Shown: positions 1 to 15,074, numbered from the stretch's first letter. The stretch is DNA of 64,000 nucleotides from Lamellibrachia columna (GCA_963662155.1 OY759263.1:31349023-31413022), one strand, 5' to 3'. The notes: generated by a model from the sequence alone, not told the origin. A program made the numbers and translations.

Positions 1-195
1 GCCAGGAGCACCAATGTATGAGCACCAATGTATGAGCACCAATGTATGTATGATATTGTATACCAGCAATGGTTGACTGAACATGGCTCAGGTAGATGAC
101 TGGTAGATGACAGGTAGATGACTGGTAGATGACAGGTAGATGACTGGTAGATGACTGGTAGATGACTGGTAGATGACAGGTAGATGACTGGTACT
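1..195. repeat. Two short tandem repeats
   Basis: Positions 8-49 repeat a 14-bp unit (gagcaccaatgtat) about three times. Positions 92-191 repeat a 10-bp unit alternating tagatgactgg and tagatgacagg about ten times. This is simple non-coding satellite sequence with no gene nearby. Confidence 0.85.
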
Positions 196-369
196 ATAAG
201 AGCAGACATCATTTTTTTATATAAAGGGTACCATATAAAAATACTGTGTGATCTGTACTATTAGACAATGTTTGGAGGATGTACTATTAGACAATGTTTG
301 GAGGATGGACATATATCATATTTTAATGGCTGTCATATAAATAAACAATATGCCACCCATATTGCAAAA

Positions 370-2130
<1,761 letters not shown>

Positions 2131-2261
2131 TTACACTTCCCTTCAACATTTCATCTTTCGATGTAGGTTTCCAGTATTACAGGGTATCACAGCTTAATGG
2201 CATAATGATGCTGTCATGTAAATCTTTACAGGAATCATTGTGTTGTATGTTTGTATATGAT

Positions 2262-2535
2262 ATATAATCATCGTCTGACTTGTGAATCCACTTTCACAAC
2301 ATGTTCTTTGTAAATGTGATCCGTAATGGTCAGATTATTGAATCATTGTCTGACTTGTGAATCCACTTTCACAAAATGTTCTTTGTAAATGTGATCTGTA
2401 ATGGTCAGATTATTGAATCATTGTCTGACTTGTGAATCCACTTTCACAAAATGTTCTTTGCAAATGTGCTCTGTAATGGTCAGATTATTGAATCATTGTC
2501 TGACTTGTGAATCCATTTTCACAGCATGCCCTTTA
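2262..2535. repeat. 75-bp tandem repeat, ~3.6 copies
   Basis: The word tctgacttgtgaatccac recurs at 2274, 2349, 2424 and 2499, an exact 75-bp period. Copies differ by a few substitutions only. No coding potential is seen. Confidence 0.9.
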
Positions 2536-2999
2536 CAGTTGTAACAGTGCATACTAGTACTTTCATTTCTTACTTATTGTTTAATGGACCCCTTGTTTAT
2601 TCACAGTTCAGCACCTACTGCAATTACAACTCAGGCAATCAACAGCATTGTAACTCAGGATAAGCACCTACCCAATGAGCTGCCTTATTTAGTGAATAGG
2701 GGTATGAAACTAAAAGTAATTGCAATTGTGACAAAGTACTTTACTATGAAATCACTAGTGTGTCCACATGGAGTGCAAAAGGACTCATTCTACAATAGGA
2801 CTACCAGTATAATGTGACTAAACTCACAACGGGAATAAACTCACAAAGATATAAATAATAAAGTTATATAATAATATGTAAAATACTAAGTTACAAATCC
2901 CTAGATAATATGTCTACAACATATTGTTTTATTATGATTGCTTTTTCAGGCTTAATACATAGAGAGAAGATATCATTTATAACGGTTTTTAAATCCTTG
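2536..2999. other. Unassigned AT-rich spacer
   Basis: Nothing recognisable between the 75-bp repeat and the next LINE fragment. A 77-codon plus-strand ORF at 2584-2817 resembles no family I know and has no splice or promoter context. Confidence 0.5.
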
Positions 3000-3210
3000 T
3001 ATGCCCTTACATCCATATAACATACAATGCCAACAAATCGATATTGATAACAAACATGAGGACAAGAAAATTTTTCAAGAAGTTGTTAGGCAGACAAATG
3101 TTTTAGCCAGAAAATTTCACTTATACAGCAGTACTATTAAAACAACTTCTATTCTTTTTTCTCGTGTACTTCGATCTCCAGCTTGTTACGGAGGCACTCA
3201 TTAGCTTTTA
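3000..3210 (+). mobile_element. LINE ORF2 C-terminal fragment
   Basis: Translation gives KIFQEVVRQTNVLARKF followed by SSTIKTTSILFSRVLRS and ACYGGTH. This matches the conserved tail of many invertebrate LINE ORF2 proteins (an N-v-L-x-R-K-F segment, then a K-x-x-LF-x-x-y segment ending near a tryptophan or histidine). Only this tail is present. It may belong to the element that starts near 370 or to a separate insertion. Confidence 0.6.
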
Positions 3211-4866
3211 TCGCATGTTAAACACTAACTATTGTACAGGGTGGTGTAGCTATATTAAAATGCTAAGACGTTAAGCTACAACAGCACTGCTGCCATCAGG
3301 TGCCTGTGTTATTTGATCATGTTATGCTGTTATCTGCAGATGACACTGGACTGCTGTCTAGCAGGCACAATGACATGCAAAGAAAGATGGACAAACAACA
3401 ACAGCACCACAGATTGGGTTAAATTGTTGGTGCTATGCAGCTAAATCGGTATGCTAATGCAGCTAAATAAGGTATCAGTATGGGCACATGGTCATGTTTT
3501 GTATTAGTAAGCACGTATGTTATACATTGTGATCCACTGTTTTTCTTCGATGACACTACCAGGGTGTGGAAGATGTAGGAGGTGGTGCTGCTGTCTGAAA
3601 AAATTCCATGTAAACCCAGTGACGGTGTTACAACATGGCAAGTGCAGGTCACCATCAAACAAGCCTGTGCCTTCCCACTGCCTTGGGTTCAATCATGGAC
3701 ATATGATTTTATATTGTTACAGAATTGTCATAATTATTGTACGAATTAACACATGTATGCATGAATTATAAAAAATAAACATCCAGATTTCTGTTTATAT
3801 TCCTGCTTTGTGTTTAGTTGTTTTGACAAGTTAGGTTGTGTTTAACTAGTCAAATTTTAATTATTTTTAATTTATAATGTACCTTATGCAGTCATTAAAT
3901 ATTATTCAAGAAATGTCAAATAAACAAGGAATTGCTTAACTATAATAATGGCAATAGACCACACATGCCCATACTATCAATCAACCCTTCAAGGGAGCAA
4001 CCATTACATTTCATAAAGAGGGACGGGTTTATAACTTAACTAAGTCCGAGATATCTACAAGCCGAGATCACCATGAATAACCCACTAATGTAAGGTCGCC
4101 CACTAGGTGATGTTTAATAGACGGAACAGCCAAAACATGGCCGCCGATCGCCAATAAGTCATCGTTCCGGGAGCACAAAACATACCTTAATGCAATAATG
4201 TACGTGTAATTATTTCCCATTTGGTGGAAAGTTGCATTATGACATTATCTATCTACACATTCCAGTGACATCATTATATAGATAACGCTATTCGCCATTC
4301 CATCTGGTTCCGGGCTCGTTCCGGCTAATATGCAGGCCCGACTCCATTATCGCCCATGATCGGCATAGTTTCCTGCAATTGCGTTTCCACTCACTTTAGT
4401 TCCATGGTAATCATCACAGACGTCATCATCCCTTCGTGCTTGTGGGTACTTGAACTTAGTGCACTGCATCTCGATGACTTATCGCAATGATAACGGGCTT
4501 ACACACTAATTTGTTTTCGTTCCAAACGTTACACCGTATAATTCGTATATCACCAGGTTAATAAAAGTAACATTGTTTCCAAATCATTCACTAGAGGCGC
4601 TCCGCAAACACCGCGCAACTTCACACGAAAGGAAATCAATGTGTAGGAATATGCTTTGTTCCTACACATTGGAAATTACACACACAACACCCTACAGAGT
4701 AGTTTAAAATGCAATACATGTTTGGATAGCTCTCTGTAGAGGAGAGGGCAATCTAGCCCTTCGGGGTATTGGTTTATATATGTCCAAACGTTTCAATTAC
4801 ATTTTCTCTCAGTTCAAACTTGATACCACGACTTTCTATATAGTAATGAAACCTAGCTAGCTACTT
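3211..4866. other. Intergenic sequence without recognised features
   Basis: AT-rich DNA with short ORFs only. I found no coherent family similarity, RNA gene or tandem repeat. Confidence 0.45.
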
Positions 4867-5600
4867 TTATTATATCATTCAGAACCAATATCGGAAGGGG
4901 CTGGATGAGAAAGTATTAAACACAGTTTCCTTGGCAAAGGATGTGCTGAATAAAATATAGAAAGCGTGTAGCACTTTTTTAGTCAAAGACTAACATCTTG
5001 CCCCATGTAGACCCAGTACTGGACCACTAATGTTCCAGTCAGTAACGGCATGCTGTACTGGCCCAGTACTGTGCCAATGCCCTATTCCAGTATTGAACCA
5101 CTACCATTCCAGTGTAGTACCAGTACGGGGCCAGTACAGCATACCGGTACTGGCCCAGTACTGTGCTAATGCACTATGCCAGTACTGGACCACTACCATT
5201 CCAGTATATTGCCAGTACTGGGCCAGTACAGCATGCCGGTATTGGCCCAGTACTGGGCCAGTACAGCATGCCGGTATTGGCCCAGTACTGGGCCACTACC
5301 GTTCCAGTACTGGCCCAGTACAATATGCCGGTACCGGCCCAATTCACAGCCTCTGTGCAGAACTGTACTGGACCAGTAATGTTTAACAGCGTTGGGCCAG
5401 TACTGCGGTAGTTACTGGGCCAGTACAGGCCCATTACAGTCATGTTTGCTGGGAATATGAGTATATGACAACTTTTATTATATCGTTCATGAACCAATAC
5501 CGGAAGGGGCTGGATGAGAAACTATTAAACACAGTTTCCTTGGCAAAGGATGTGCTGAATAATATATAGAATGTGTGTAGCACTTTTTTAGTCAAATACG
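4867..5600. repeat. ~120-bp direct repeats flanking a CCAGTACTGG palindrome array
   Basis: Positions about 4875-4990 and 5485-5600 are near-identical direct repeats (shared words include ggaaggggctggatgagaaa and tttccttggcaaaggatgtg). Between them, 4995-5450 consists of variants of the palindromes CCAGTACTGG and GGCCAGTACTGGCC, with spacers such as agcatgccggtat. Because the unit is palindromic, both strands show similar proline/serine/tyrosine ORFs (5030-5497). These are not genes. Confidence 0.85.
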
Positions 5601-6255
5601 TGTAAGTCTCTTTGTGTGCAAAGATACTTCAATTGTAATTGAACTGTACACATTGTCGTACGAATAATTCATGGCGATTGGGCCGTGACAGTCGGGATGC
5701 GTCGTGTTCGCATCTGATTCAATTGTGTTTAGTTGTGCAGTATGCAGTAGGCTTTGCCTTAATTTCGTGACTAGCCACGATTAATGTCTGGTTACCGAAC
5801 TATATTGAATGGCACATAAGTCGTGATTTACATTATTTAATGTAAATGTTTTTTCTCTAATAAAATTCTCTAATAAAATGTGTAACTATGTGTTATTTAC
5901 ATTTGATGAGACTCCTGCTTGTGAGAATGTACGTAGGCCTATAATATAAACCCAAATTTTTCCACAATTTCTCAAAACAACGGTATCTATTGCTGAACTT
6001 ATCGCATTTTTATAGCATAATTAACGTCCTATTTGTGTTTACCTTTTAAAACCTTGATGACTTGCAAAATACAGAACTTCGTCACATTTGACAGTAATTG
6101 TTTGGCAGTCACCCGGGTGCGACACTGCGCCATGCCAGGACGATTTTTTATTAATTGCAGAAAATTCCTAATAGGGAATTTTCAATGGAAAAAAAAATAA
6201 CACAACAGCATTGCAAACATATCATGATGTCCTCTTTGATATACTGGTACATATA
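5601..6255. other. Intergenic sequence without recognised features
   Basis: No ORF with family similarity, no tandem repeat and no RNA gene seen. Confidence 0.45.
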
Positions 6256-6428
6256 TGCAGTGGCGTATCTAAGATCTCGCAAAGGGGAGACCAAAGGATC
6301 GAGGGGCCATGCCTATATTCACCCATGCCACCATGTAGCGGCGCAATGGAAAAATACGGGGACAATAATAAAAATTAAGCCAAAGGGGCATGACTTAAAT
6401 TTTAAGCCGCCCTAAATACGCCACTGCA
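6256..6428. mobile_element. MITE with TGCAGTGGCGTA terminal inverted repeats
   Basis: The segment begins TGCAGTGGCGTA and ends with its exact reverse complement TACGCCACTGCA, 173 bp in all. Such CAGTGGCG ends are common in non-autonomous hAT-like DNA elements of invertebrates (from memory of the family). No clean 8-bp target-site duplication is visible, so the superfamily is tentative. The 86-codon ORF at 6155-6415 runs through it and is not a gene. Confidence 0.7.
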
Positions 6429-6660
6429 CCTACATGTGTTGTGCATTATTTAATATGTGTAGTGTGTACTACCAATGTACAACGGTAAGCAATATACTAA
6501 TATTAAATCATATCATATCATGGTAGTCTCCAACTTTTCCGAAACATCGAAAAGGGTGTCAGTTTGTGATAGCATCAGTTTAGTCGCGTTCGTTTATTAG
6601 TCTCTCGCATCATTATTCTAACAAGCAAATGTGGAACGTGCAATTCTCTGTTGGAATAAA

Positions 6661-6671
6661 TTGTGTGTGTG

Positions 6672-6746
<75 letters not shown>

Positions 6747-6764
6747 AGGCGGGCGTGCGTGCGC
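6661..6764. repeat. (GT)n/(GCGT)n microsatellite
   Basis: About 100 bp of alternating purine-pyrimidine: first GT dinucleotides, then GCGT tetranucleotides. This composition could adopt Z-DNA. Confidence 0.97.
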
Positions 6765-7404
6765 TAAGATATTAACCACATTAATGGTTAATGCTGATCA
6801 GCACATATAAAACTACAACCACCAAAGTGGTTTTTGATTATATCGGCGCCTGCGATGTAAAAACCCCGAATCTAAATTTAGCATTTGTTTGCGTAGTCAG
6901 TAGTGTATCCACATAGCCGTTGTCACGCGATCGACTCACACGTTTCACATATCGCGTAAACGTTGTCCAAGACACGGACGCAACCATGGTCGTGGCCGAA
7001 CACTGCTCACAGGTAAACAAATATTTTGGAAACTGAAGATTCGTAGAAATATAGTTTGTTTACATTTCGCGAGGACTTACGTTGTATGTGTGCGTATACT
7101 AATACTGTTACAACAATGTACGTTACTTAGACGTACCCTTCCAAGATATGTTACAGACAGACAGATATGTTAGCCGAATCAGTAATGACCAGTGGTATAT
7201 AGTTCAGCTTTTGTATAATAGTCGCTAGGCTTTGTATGTTCACGAGGGTGTTTACGAACAAGGATTAGTCGCGTTTGGTACTCGTAACTCGATCGCCTGC
7301 ATACACTCTTCGGCGTCTATTGTTTAGCCCATAGTCGTTATAACAATATACGCACTGGTGTCGGCAAGCGTAGTGGTTCGATCGGTATAGTTAAGTTTTT
7401 ATAT

Positions 7405-7560
7405 TTGACCGTTACTGTCAGTGACACAATCGTAGAAAAGTACAGATACGAAATTGCCAGCTTCGAAACGACAGCAAGAGGATTCGAATCCGGGTTCCCT
7501 CGATTGAGAGCCCGGTGTTCTAACAGCTACGTACGCTACCGCGCCTCACAAATCCAACCC
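7405..7560 (-). mobile_element. tRNA-derived SINE
   Basis: Read on the minus strand, 7560 downwards gives a tRNA-like head with an A-box-like TAGCTGTTAGAACACC and a good B box GGATTCGAATCC. A body follows (CTCTTGCTGTCGTTTCGAAG, then AATTTCGT) that is shared with the SINE at 52,695. The acceptor stem does not pair and the body continues past a tRNA 3' end, so this is a SINE and not a tRNA gene. Confidence 0.7.
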
Positions 7561-10224
7561 ACTCCCCCGTCCGCCGCCAACAAGCCTAGATCCACCACTG
7601 CAGTCTCTCCCCAATGAAACAAATGGACCCTGAAACCACCCTTTAAGTGATCTGTCGGTGAGACCGCGTTATCCTGCCCTGTATTGCGTAGTATCAACAT
7701 TAACCACATATGAGGTTATGTGCAGAGCCTATACACACCGATCACCATTGACGCGCGGCTGTTGACGGTGGACGTGCGTGAAAACCCAAGTGCTATTTAT
7801 GTATTACCGCCAAACGCGTCATTGTCGTCGATCGAACTAATAATTAACGTACAGCTATGAAGGTGTGGCCAGCCAGTCAGTCAGTCTAGCTGTCTGTCTC
7901 TGTCTGTCTCGTTGTCTCTCTGTCTGTGATACATATTATATGCATATAAACATGCATAGGCCATAGCAATAGGCCTACAATTTAACTACTGACTACTCCA
8001 CTTCGTCCTAGCACAGGCGTAAGGTCTTAATTATAAATTACTGTATGTAAAACCATGAGTAAGCCTAGTTATAAGCTACCTGTTGCTACAACATCAATTC
8101 GTTTCCCGGCGCGTAAACATGATGAATCATGTTGCCTGGGACATAACCTAAAAATGAACTGTAATTAATTATGTATGATGTGGACCGAGATGTCTGAGCA
8201 CCATGTAAACATCCACACACGTCGTGATTTAATTTTTTACTTCAGAAGCGACTCATCGTCACATTAATCGTATATTTTTAGCTTGGAACGACCGACCCGC
8301 TCCACGCGAGTAAAAGTAAAACTATCTGGTAACGATTAATTTCGGGAGCGTGTCGGGCTCCTACAGTATTTTTCGATTTGTGGTTGACTTCTTCGCCAAG
8401 ATAAACAGGTATTTAACATTTAGATAACAATGTTGTTCACAGGTAGTGAACATTTCAGTGAGTCATTTCTTCGTGTGAGGTTTTGAAACAGTTGTTCCAT
8501 CAAGACTAATATCGTGTTCAATTTACTGGACTAGAGGCTGAGACTGTGGCGTTCGCCACACTATGCTTAGCCTTATTTAATATTTTACGCGATGCAGGGT
8601 TAACACAGACAAGTATTGTGTTAAATCAACACGAACACATAATCAAAGCATCTGTAGAATGTGTCAAAGGGCTGCGTCTGTTGAAGTTGTATGTTTCGAT
8701 GGAACTGTGAAGTGTTGCATACGTTATGAACAACTGGGCGATAATGCCGTGCCGTGGGTCGCCAACTCGCCATCATATTTGCCGTATTTGGTATTTTGGC
8801 GGGAGTATCCTTCTTAGCATTCCAGTTTTTCATTTGATTTTATTCAACATAAGACGTCATTACAGTTATATGTATAAACTTGGTAACAATATGAATGATA
8901 AAATGACTCCACCAGATTAGTCTAAATCTAGCCCTGGCCTTGGGGCTAGTGCTAGGCTTGTCTAGGCCAGATTAGGATAGGTCCTGGAAGGTTCGGCCCA
9001 TGACGGGTTCGGTCTAATCGTTTCGGCCCACGTAAACGGATGGTTTGGCCCATTTCACTGAAAATCGCGTCGCTGTTGAACTAGGCTACGATCAATTCGA
9101 CCCACTCTAGTAGCAATGCTGGAGCTCGTTAGGCGGCGCTAGTTGTGCTATGATCGGCAAGTCGACCAAAACGTGTCCCCAGAGAGGCCCGTTTACAGGG
9201 GGTGCCTTTAACGGTCCATAGCAACTGACATAGACCACCCATGATAAAAGTGCGCATATGCCTGTAAAGCTGAATAAACGTTCTTTACTCTGATGTACAC
9301 CCTGTTTTATTTCTTTAGGTGAAAGTATTTTGTTTTTTAAGGTGGAAATTTCACGATTCTCGCAAATCCGGGATTCACCTTGATTCATGAAAAAACAATT
9401 GTATGTCTTTTATTGGTCATTTATTAACACAAAAATATTTTTTTTGATTTTGGCTAGGTCTGGCTAGTAATGTACTGTACAACTAAAACAACCCCCTATC
9501 ACTATCCACTGACGCCAATAATTATCTAGCTATTTGAACGTTAGGTGGCGCCACACACATGTCAGAATAATAAATTACGCGATGTCCTAGCCCGCTGTTG
9601 TTTCAAGTTCATCTTTCTCGTCGTAGTTGTTGAAAGTTCATAAATATCCATTCTTCAAGTACGTGTGTAAGTAATAATTGATCTATCTAACTATATTATC
9701 GTGTAGCAGTGTATGTTTGAAGTTCTGGAGGGTGTTTTGCTCATTTTGGCGGGAGATAAAACATGTAAACAAACTAGCAAAGTGACGGCGTGACTGACCT
9801 GTCAAACGATGTCCCAGCAGACAAGACGAAGAAAGGCATCCATTACTCACATTAAGCTCAAAGCTGACAGTCTTACACTTGGAATGTTAATATGATTTAC
9901 ACTGCTTTCTGATTGTTTTTCATTATAAGTACTATCATAACTGTGGATACGACTTATGTATAGTGACTATATAATGACTAGTATTATAATTATCTATTTT
10001 GGATATGATGATGGCCTAGATGATGGGTGAAGGTGTATGAAACTCTAAAAATGATGTACAACTGATAGTTGGTATGCAATATTGTGTCAGAATAGTTATT
10101 TACTCAATGATCCACACATATTGATATGATATACTTGTAATGACGTACATATTTATAGTAGTTGTTTCTTATTTTAACTACTAATACACCCAGATAATGC
10201 AATAAGTATGACAATAAAAGCTTA
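7561..10224. other. Intergenic sequence without recognised genes
   Basis: Contains a short TCTGTC-rich run near 7890-7925 and a few repeated ttcggccca words near 8990-9060. Short ORFs at 8621-8920 and 9107-9388 show no family similarity. Confidence 0.45.
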
Positions 10225-11880
10225 CATTTCATCCTACATGATACAGCTGTGAAAAGGCTTCTGTCAAAATCTGCATAATAGTTCGCAGTTAAAACCTTGT
10301 AAACAATATTTTCATATACATAATAATGCTAATGACCTATACATGTCAATCATGCTTAGAAATAGACACCAAGTTTTAAAATGTCTCTGTAGGGTATATA
10401 TTGTTTTTTTATCTTTTTACCAACTGCCCCTGTATAAATGTGCAACATAAGTGAAAAATAGCACGGTTTACAGTTTTCTTGCAACCAAAATAATGGATGC
10501 ACTGGTGTGAATGACTCCCACACAGGTTGAGAACATTTAGTACTTCCACAATATGTAAAAAAAAATTACGTTAATATTAGTAATTTTTTTAAAGCCAGGT
10601 ACACTTTTTTAATCAAAATAGAAAAAACGTGTTTTGGAAATGTTGACGGGGTGTCTTTAAAGTGCTCTAACATAAAAACTAATTAACCTACAGCCACACA
10701 ACTGATTCCATGATGCATCTTAATAATATATCTTTCCAATGATCATCATCCTACATGTTACACATGTCAAATATTTATCTTGCATCAGCATGTGTTCAGC
10801 TGCGAACAGGCTTCTGTAAAAATCTGCATAATAGTTTGCAGTTAAAAAATCTTGTAAAAAATATTTTGTATATACATAACAATGCTAATGACCTATACAT
10901 GTCAAACATGCTTAGAAGTAGACACTGAGTTAAAACAAATGTCTCTGTATGGTATATACTGTGTTTTTTTTACTTCTTACCAACTGCCCCTGTATAAATG
11001 TGCAACATAAGTGAAAAATAGCACTGTTTACAGCTCTCTTGCAGCCAAAATAATGGATGCACTGGTATAAATGACCCCCACACAGGTTGAGAACATTTAG
11101 TACCTCCACAATATGTCAAAAAAATTACATTAACAGTAATATTAGTATTTTATTTAGGCAAGATACACTTTTTTGATCATAATAGAAAAACGTGTTTTGA
11201 AAACGTTGATGGGGGTGTCTTTAAAGTGCTCTAACATGAAAACTAATTAACCTACAGCCATACAACAGATACCATGGTGTATCTTAATAACAGACCTTTC
11301 CAATGATGTTCATTCTACATGACACACATGTAAAATATTCATCTTGCATCAGCATGTCTTCAGCTGTGAAAAGGCTGCTGTAAAAGTGTACATAATAGTT
11401 TCCAGTTAAAAATTCTTGTAAAAAATATTTTTCATATAAATAACAATGCTAATGACCTATACATGTCAAACATGCTTAGAAGTAGACATTGAGTTTAAAA
11501 AAAAATTCTCTGCAGGGTATATACTGTGTTTTTTTTTACGTTTTACCAACTGCCCCTGTAAAAATGTGCAAAATAAGTGAAAAATAGCACTGTTTACACC
11601 TCTCTTGCAACAAAAATAATGGATACACTGGTATGAATGACCCCCACACAGGTTGAGAACATCGAGTACTTCTACAATATATCAAAAAAATTACATTAAT
11701 ATTAATATTAGTAGATTTTTTAGGCCAGGTACACTTTTTTGATCAAAATAGGAAAAAACGTGTTTTGAAAACGTTGACGGGGGGTGTCTTTAACGTGCTC
11801 TAACATGAAAACTAATTAATATACAGGCATACAACTGATATCATGATGTATCTTAATAACAGACCTTTCCAATGATGTAT
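10225..11880. repeat. Threefold ~560-bp tandem repeat
   Basis: Three consecutive diverged copies share long blocks. Examples are cagctg(t/c)gaa(a/c)aggct at 10,244, 10,797 and 11,361, and gtgtctttaa(a/c)gtgctct at 10,651, 11,215 and 11,784. Each copy also contains ccaactgcccctgta and cccacacaggttgagaac. The unit is 553-569 bp because of small indels. No ORF is conserved among copies. Confidence 0.9.
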
Positions 11881-11930
11881 AATACTTTGTAATAAATTAA
11901 TTATCTCAAAATGGTCCAGCATAGCTAACT

Positions 11931-12930
11931 CTAGTAGCGGACGTCTAAGCAGTGGAATTCTAAGAATAGTCGAATCAACCCATGACCTGGTTTGATAAAA
12001 TATAAATTATGATTGCGCACATAAACACAGATTTTTTTCGAAATCTGGTACATAGACATTTATACTTATAAAATATTTTAAACATGTTCTATTCAAATTT
12101 ATTTGGGTACTTGTCTTAACAGAGGGTACATGATTTTTGTTTATATAAAGTTATATAATTATAATATAGTTTGATTTACAACAGCAGCAAAACTGTCATT
12201 TTAAAATACATATATAATAATAATGTATTTTATTTGATATAGCGCCAGATCCAGTTTTAAATTGTTCGTGGCACTCATTGGGATGAATCCACCCATTAGA
12301 CAATGTCCACAAATGTTCTCCAAAGGCCTCACCACATGTAGTTGCTGTCTTGGAAAGGAAAGCATGCTGTGTGTTTGGCTGTAGCCCTGATAATTATTGT
12401 TTGCTGAGAGGGTGGATTAGCACCTGCCCCAGGCTCTGCCTACTCTAAGGGTTTCTAACCAGACTGCAAACTGATACAGTATTAGTCTGTAGCCCAGACT
12501 GTCTCACTGGAGTCAAAATACTGAATTGGTAACAACTAGCACAAGCTTTAAGTGGACTTTACTCAGGGCTTCTGACTTGAAAATATACTTCCTCTAGAAG
12601 ACAAATTTGCATGGCTTCACAACATTCAGAAAGGGAATAACTCAAACATACACAAAACTTTGTTGATCTCGATGCTTGTAAACAATTATTTGTGTTAAAT
12701 TCATATAAATCAGCGACTAAAAAAATCGGAAATAAAAATTAAAAGATTGAAAACAAATTTTGGATTGATTTAAATCAAATGATTTAAATCAAACAACTCT
12801 GATTATATATTATTATGTTAGCGTGTGATTGTGTATGAATGTTTCTGTGAATCATAATTTCCTTTTTTATCGAACCAGGCCATGTGCCGAAACGGCTATT
12901 CTTAGAATTCTGCTGCTTAGAATTCTGTAC
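11931..12930. mobile_element. ~1-kb DNA-transposon-like element with long inverted ends
   Basis: The left end (11,931-12,025) reads ctagtagcggacgtctaagc, then ggaattctaagaatag, then cctggtttgataaaa and aaattatgatt. The right end (12,840-12,930) carries the same blocks inverted (aatcataattt, atcgaaccagg, ctattcttagaattctgctg). The inverted match spans roughly 80-95 bp with mismatches. No transposase is visible inside, so it is non-autonomous. An internal stretch at 12,222-12,290 resembles another dispersed repeat at 40,678-40,740. Confidence 0.65.
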
Positions 12931-13132
12931 AAGTTTGTTCTACATATGCGTTTCTTGTAATTTTGTTATTGGGACATTGGTGTTTTACCTATCTAGAGGG
13001 ATCTTGACCTGGACCTGTGTTTCCTGCCAGTAAGTGTCAGATGTTGGGTGAAGCTATTATAGAGATCACATGGCTTCTTCAAGGGTAAACAACTTTGAGT
13101 CCCAACAACTTTAACCCTTTGTTTGGCTGTAT

Positions 13133-13950
13133 ATCATTCCATGTCACATCAACCAATGGTCCAAAAGTTGATGTCTCAGAATTAAAAAATTTACCAGTAA
13201 ATAAGTAACTACTAGCTATGCCTCAGCACTTCTGTGCAAATTGTGTATACGCTCTATAATGTGAACAAGGGGTTAGCACACAAAAATGCACCCATTATTT
13301 TCTGTTTTCTGGTGCTTCTGACTCGAGAAGTTTACAAGCTACATGTCTGAAATTTGATGGTGTTCTGCCACATTTATTTTGGATATTTTTGGCCAATTTG
13401 GGAGAAATTTAGGAGAAAACTCCATTGGGCAGAACAGTGACTTTCAGCTGCAATATAAATTAAATGAAACAGAACACCATCCTGAAGTTTTAATATGTTG
13501 TATACCTAATGAAGCACTATGCAATGTTACCCCCATGGAACGGCTCAATGCAGATCCTTGTGTTGCAGCAAAATGGTGGTTATCGAACTTGCCCCACATT
13601 CTCATTTTGGATGGTGAAATTCGTAAAATATAGAAAAAGTAAAATTATTCTGAAAGTATAGCAACTAGAAGCCTACTGAAATAATAGGCTGTTATCAGCA
13701 TCCCCTGACAACAGATGGTAGCAATTAGGACATTGTACTATAATGTAACAATGAAATACAGACTGCTGAAATCCTTGTACGAAATTTTCTTTTCCATTTT
13801 CATGCACCCGGCACACACATTGTCCTTTATCCTATCATTCTTGAATTTTGCATAGGTAATCTGTACTAATATATCTACATATTCAGCAAAGTTAAGATAT
13901 GTGGCTATTGAAATGTCCTGAAAATTGGTTGATTTGAAACGGAATGACCC
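13133..13950. mobile_element. Inverted-repeat element, longer relative of the 50.3-kb copy
   Basis: The left end has atcattccatgtcacatcaa and ccaaaagttgatgtctcaga. The right end has aaaattggttgatttgaaac followed by ggaatgac, which is the left end inverted. The left part and two internal blocks match the shorter copy at 50,294-50,620. The ORF at 13,379-13,633 lies inside and shows no known domain. Confidence 0.6.
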
Positions 13951-15074
13951 ATATATAATTATGATCTTTCTTAAGTTATAATTGTGCAACAATTCAGCAT
14001 TGGTCAGACCTAACCCACCTGCACATCATCACTTCCTGGGAAGGACAGTGGAAAGGGTGCCCCACTCATTACCAGATAGATAAGGATGAGCCTTGTTATT
14101 GTGTATAGTTGCCTGAGTTTTTAGATGCAGAAGTTGAACATATGGTGTTAGTTTATCTGTTCAAATTAAGTAACTTTGTTGGTGGGAAAATAAGGTGTAA
14201 TGATTGGCTAGTGTTTGGTCACAATGGTCAGTCAGGGTTGGATGTGATTCAATGTTGTAGACAGGGAAAAAGTCAGTCAAGTTGTTTGTGAGCTGCTTAG
14301 GTGGTGTAAGCTTGGTTGGACTAGCAGACCATATGGTTTGGTAATGGGAAGCCTGTTAGAGATTAATGTGGATTGTTGTGATAATAAGGTAGGGGTTGGT
14401 TATTAATATATTAAAATATATTAATTATATAAACAATAAATATATTAATTATATTAAAAATAACGTGAGTCCAAGGGAACGGTCTTTGAAAAGTTTAATG
14501 TTAAATTGCAAGCCCGACAGGGACAATAGCAGGATCCGGTGGACAGATGGCACACCTGAAAGATCATAGGGCAGATATGGATGATGTTATGAAAGGGCTA
14601 GCAAAATGGCTGGGTCAGAGGGTATGAAAAGAGGATACCTACACCCCACATGAAAAGACCAGAAAATAATAATTATAGGGTGAATGTAATTCCACATATA
14701 ATACGGTGGGTGCTATGAAAAGCTGGCATGATTATAGGCTGTAGCTTCTGAAACTTGGTTGTAGGATATATGAAAGGTCTGTGGCTGAATTAAAGTCACA
14801 GAAACACAATAAGACTAACTATAATGAGAGATCTGGACAGATGACATTGGACATGTAGCACTGCATCCCTATCATTGTTGGCTGTTTTCCCACACAGTTG
14901 GTTCTGCAGCATTGTGCAGCGATTCCCAGTCTAGTTCTTTACCTATAAATTATTTCTCATGATTGACACATGATAAAGCAGTTGACAATTTATACTGTGA
15001 CACCATGAGAAGGTTGCTACGTGGTTTCAACCCCAGTTGGTCTACACTTTTCATTCATCACATCTAGTCTGTTG
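13951..15074. other. Intergenic sequence without recognised features
   Basis: Includes an AT-rich patch with repeated tatattaa words at 14,400-14,460. No gene or repeat family was recognised. Confidence 0.45.

Noticed and set aside
2262..2535. CRISPR-like array
   Set aside because: Copies are contiguous 75-bp tandem units without unique spacers, and the window is clearly eukaryotic. The same reasoning applies to all other arrays here.
7460..7560. Functional tRNA gene on the minus strand
   Set aside because: A good B box but no closing acceptor stem. The sequence continues into a SINE body shared with 52.7 kb.
13379..13633. 84-codon ORF as a gene
   Set aside because: It lies wholly inside an inverted-repeat element and has no recognisable domain.
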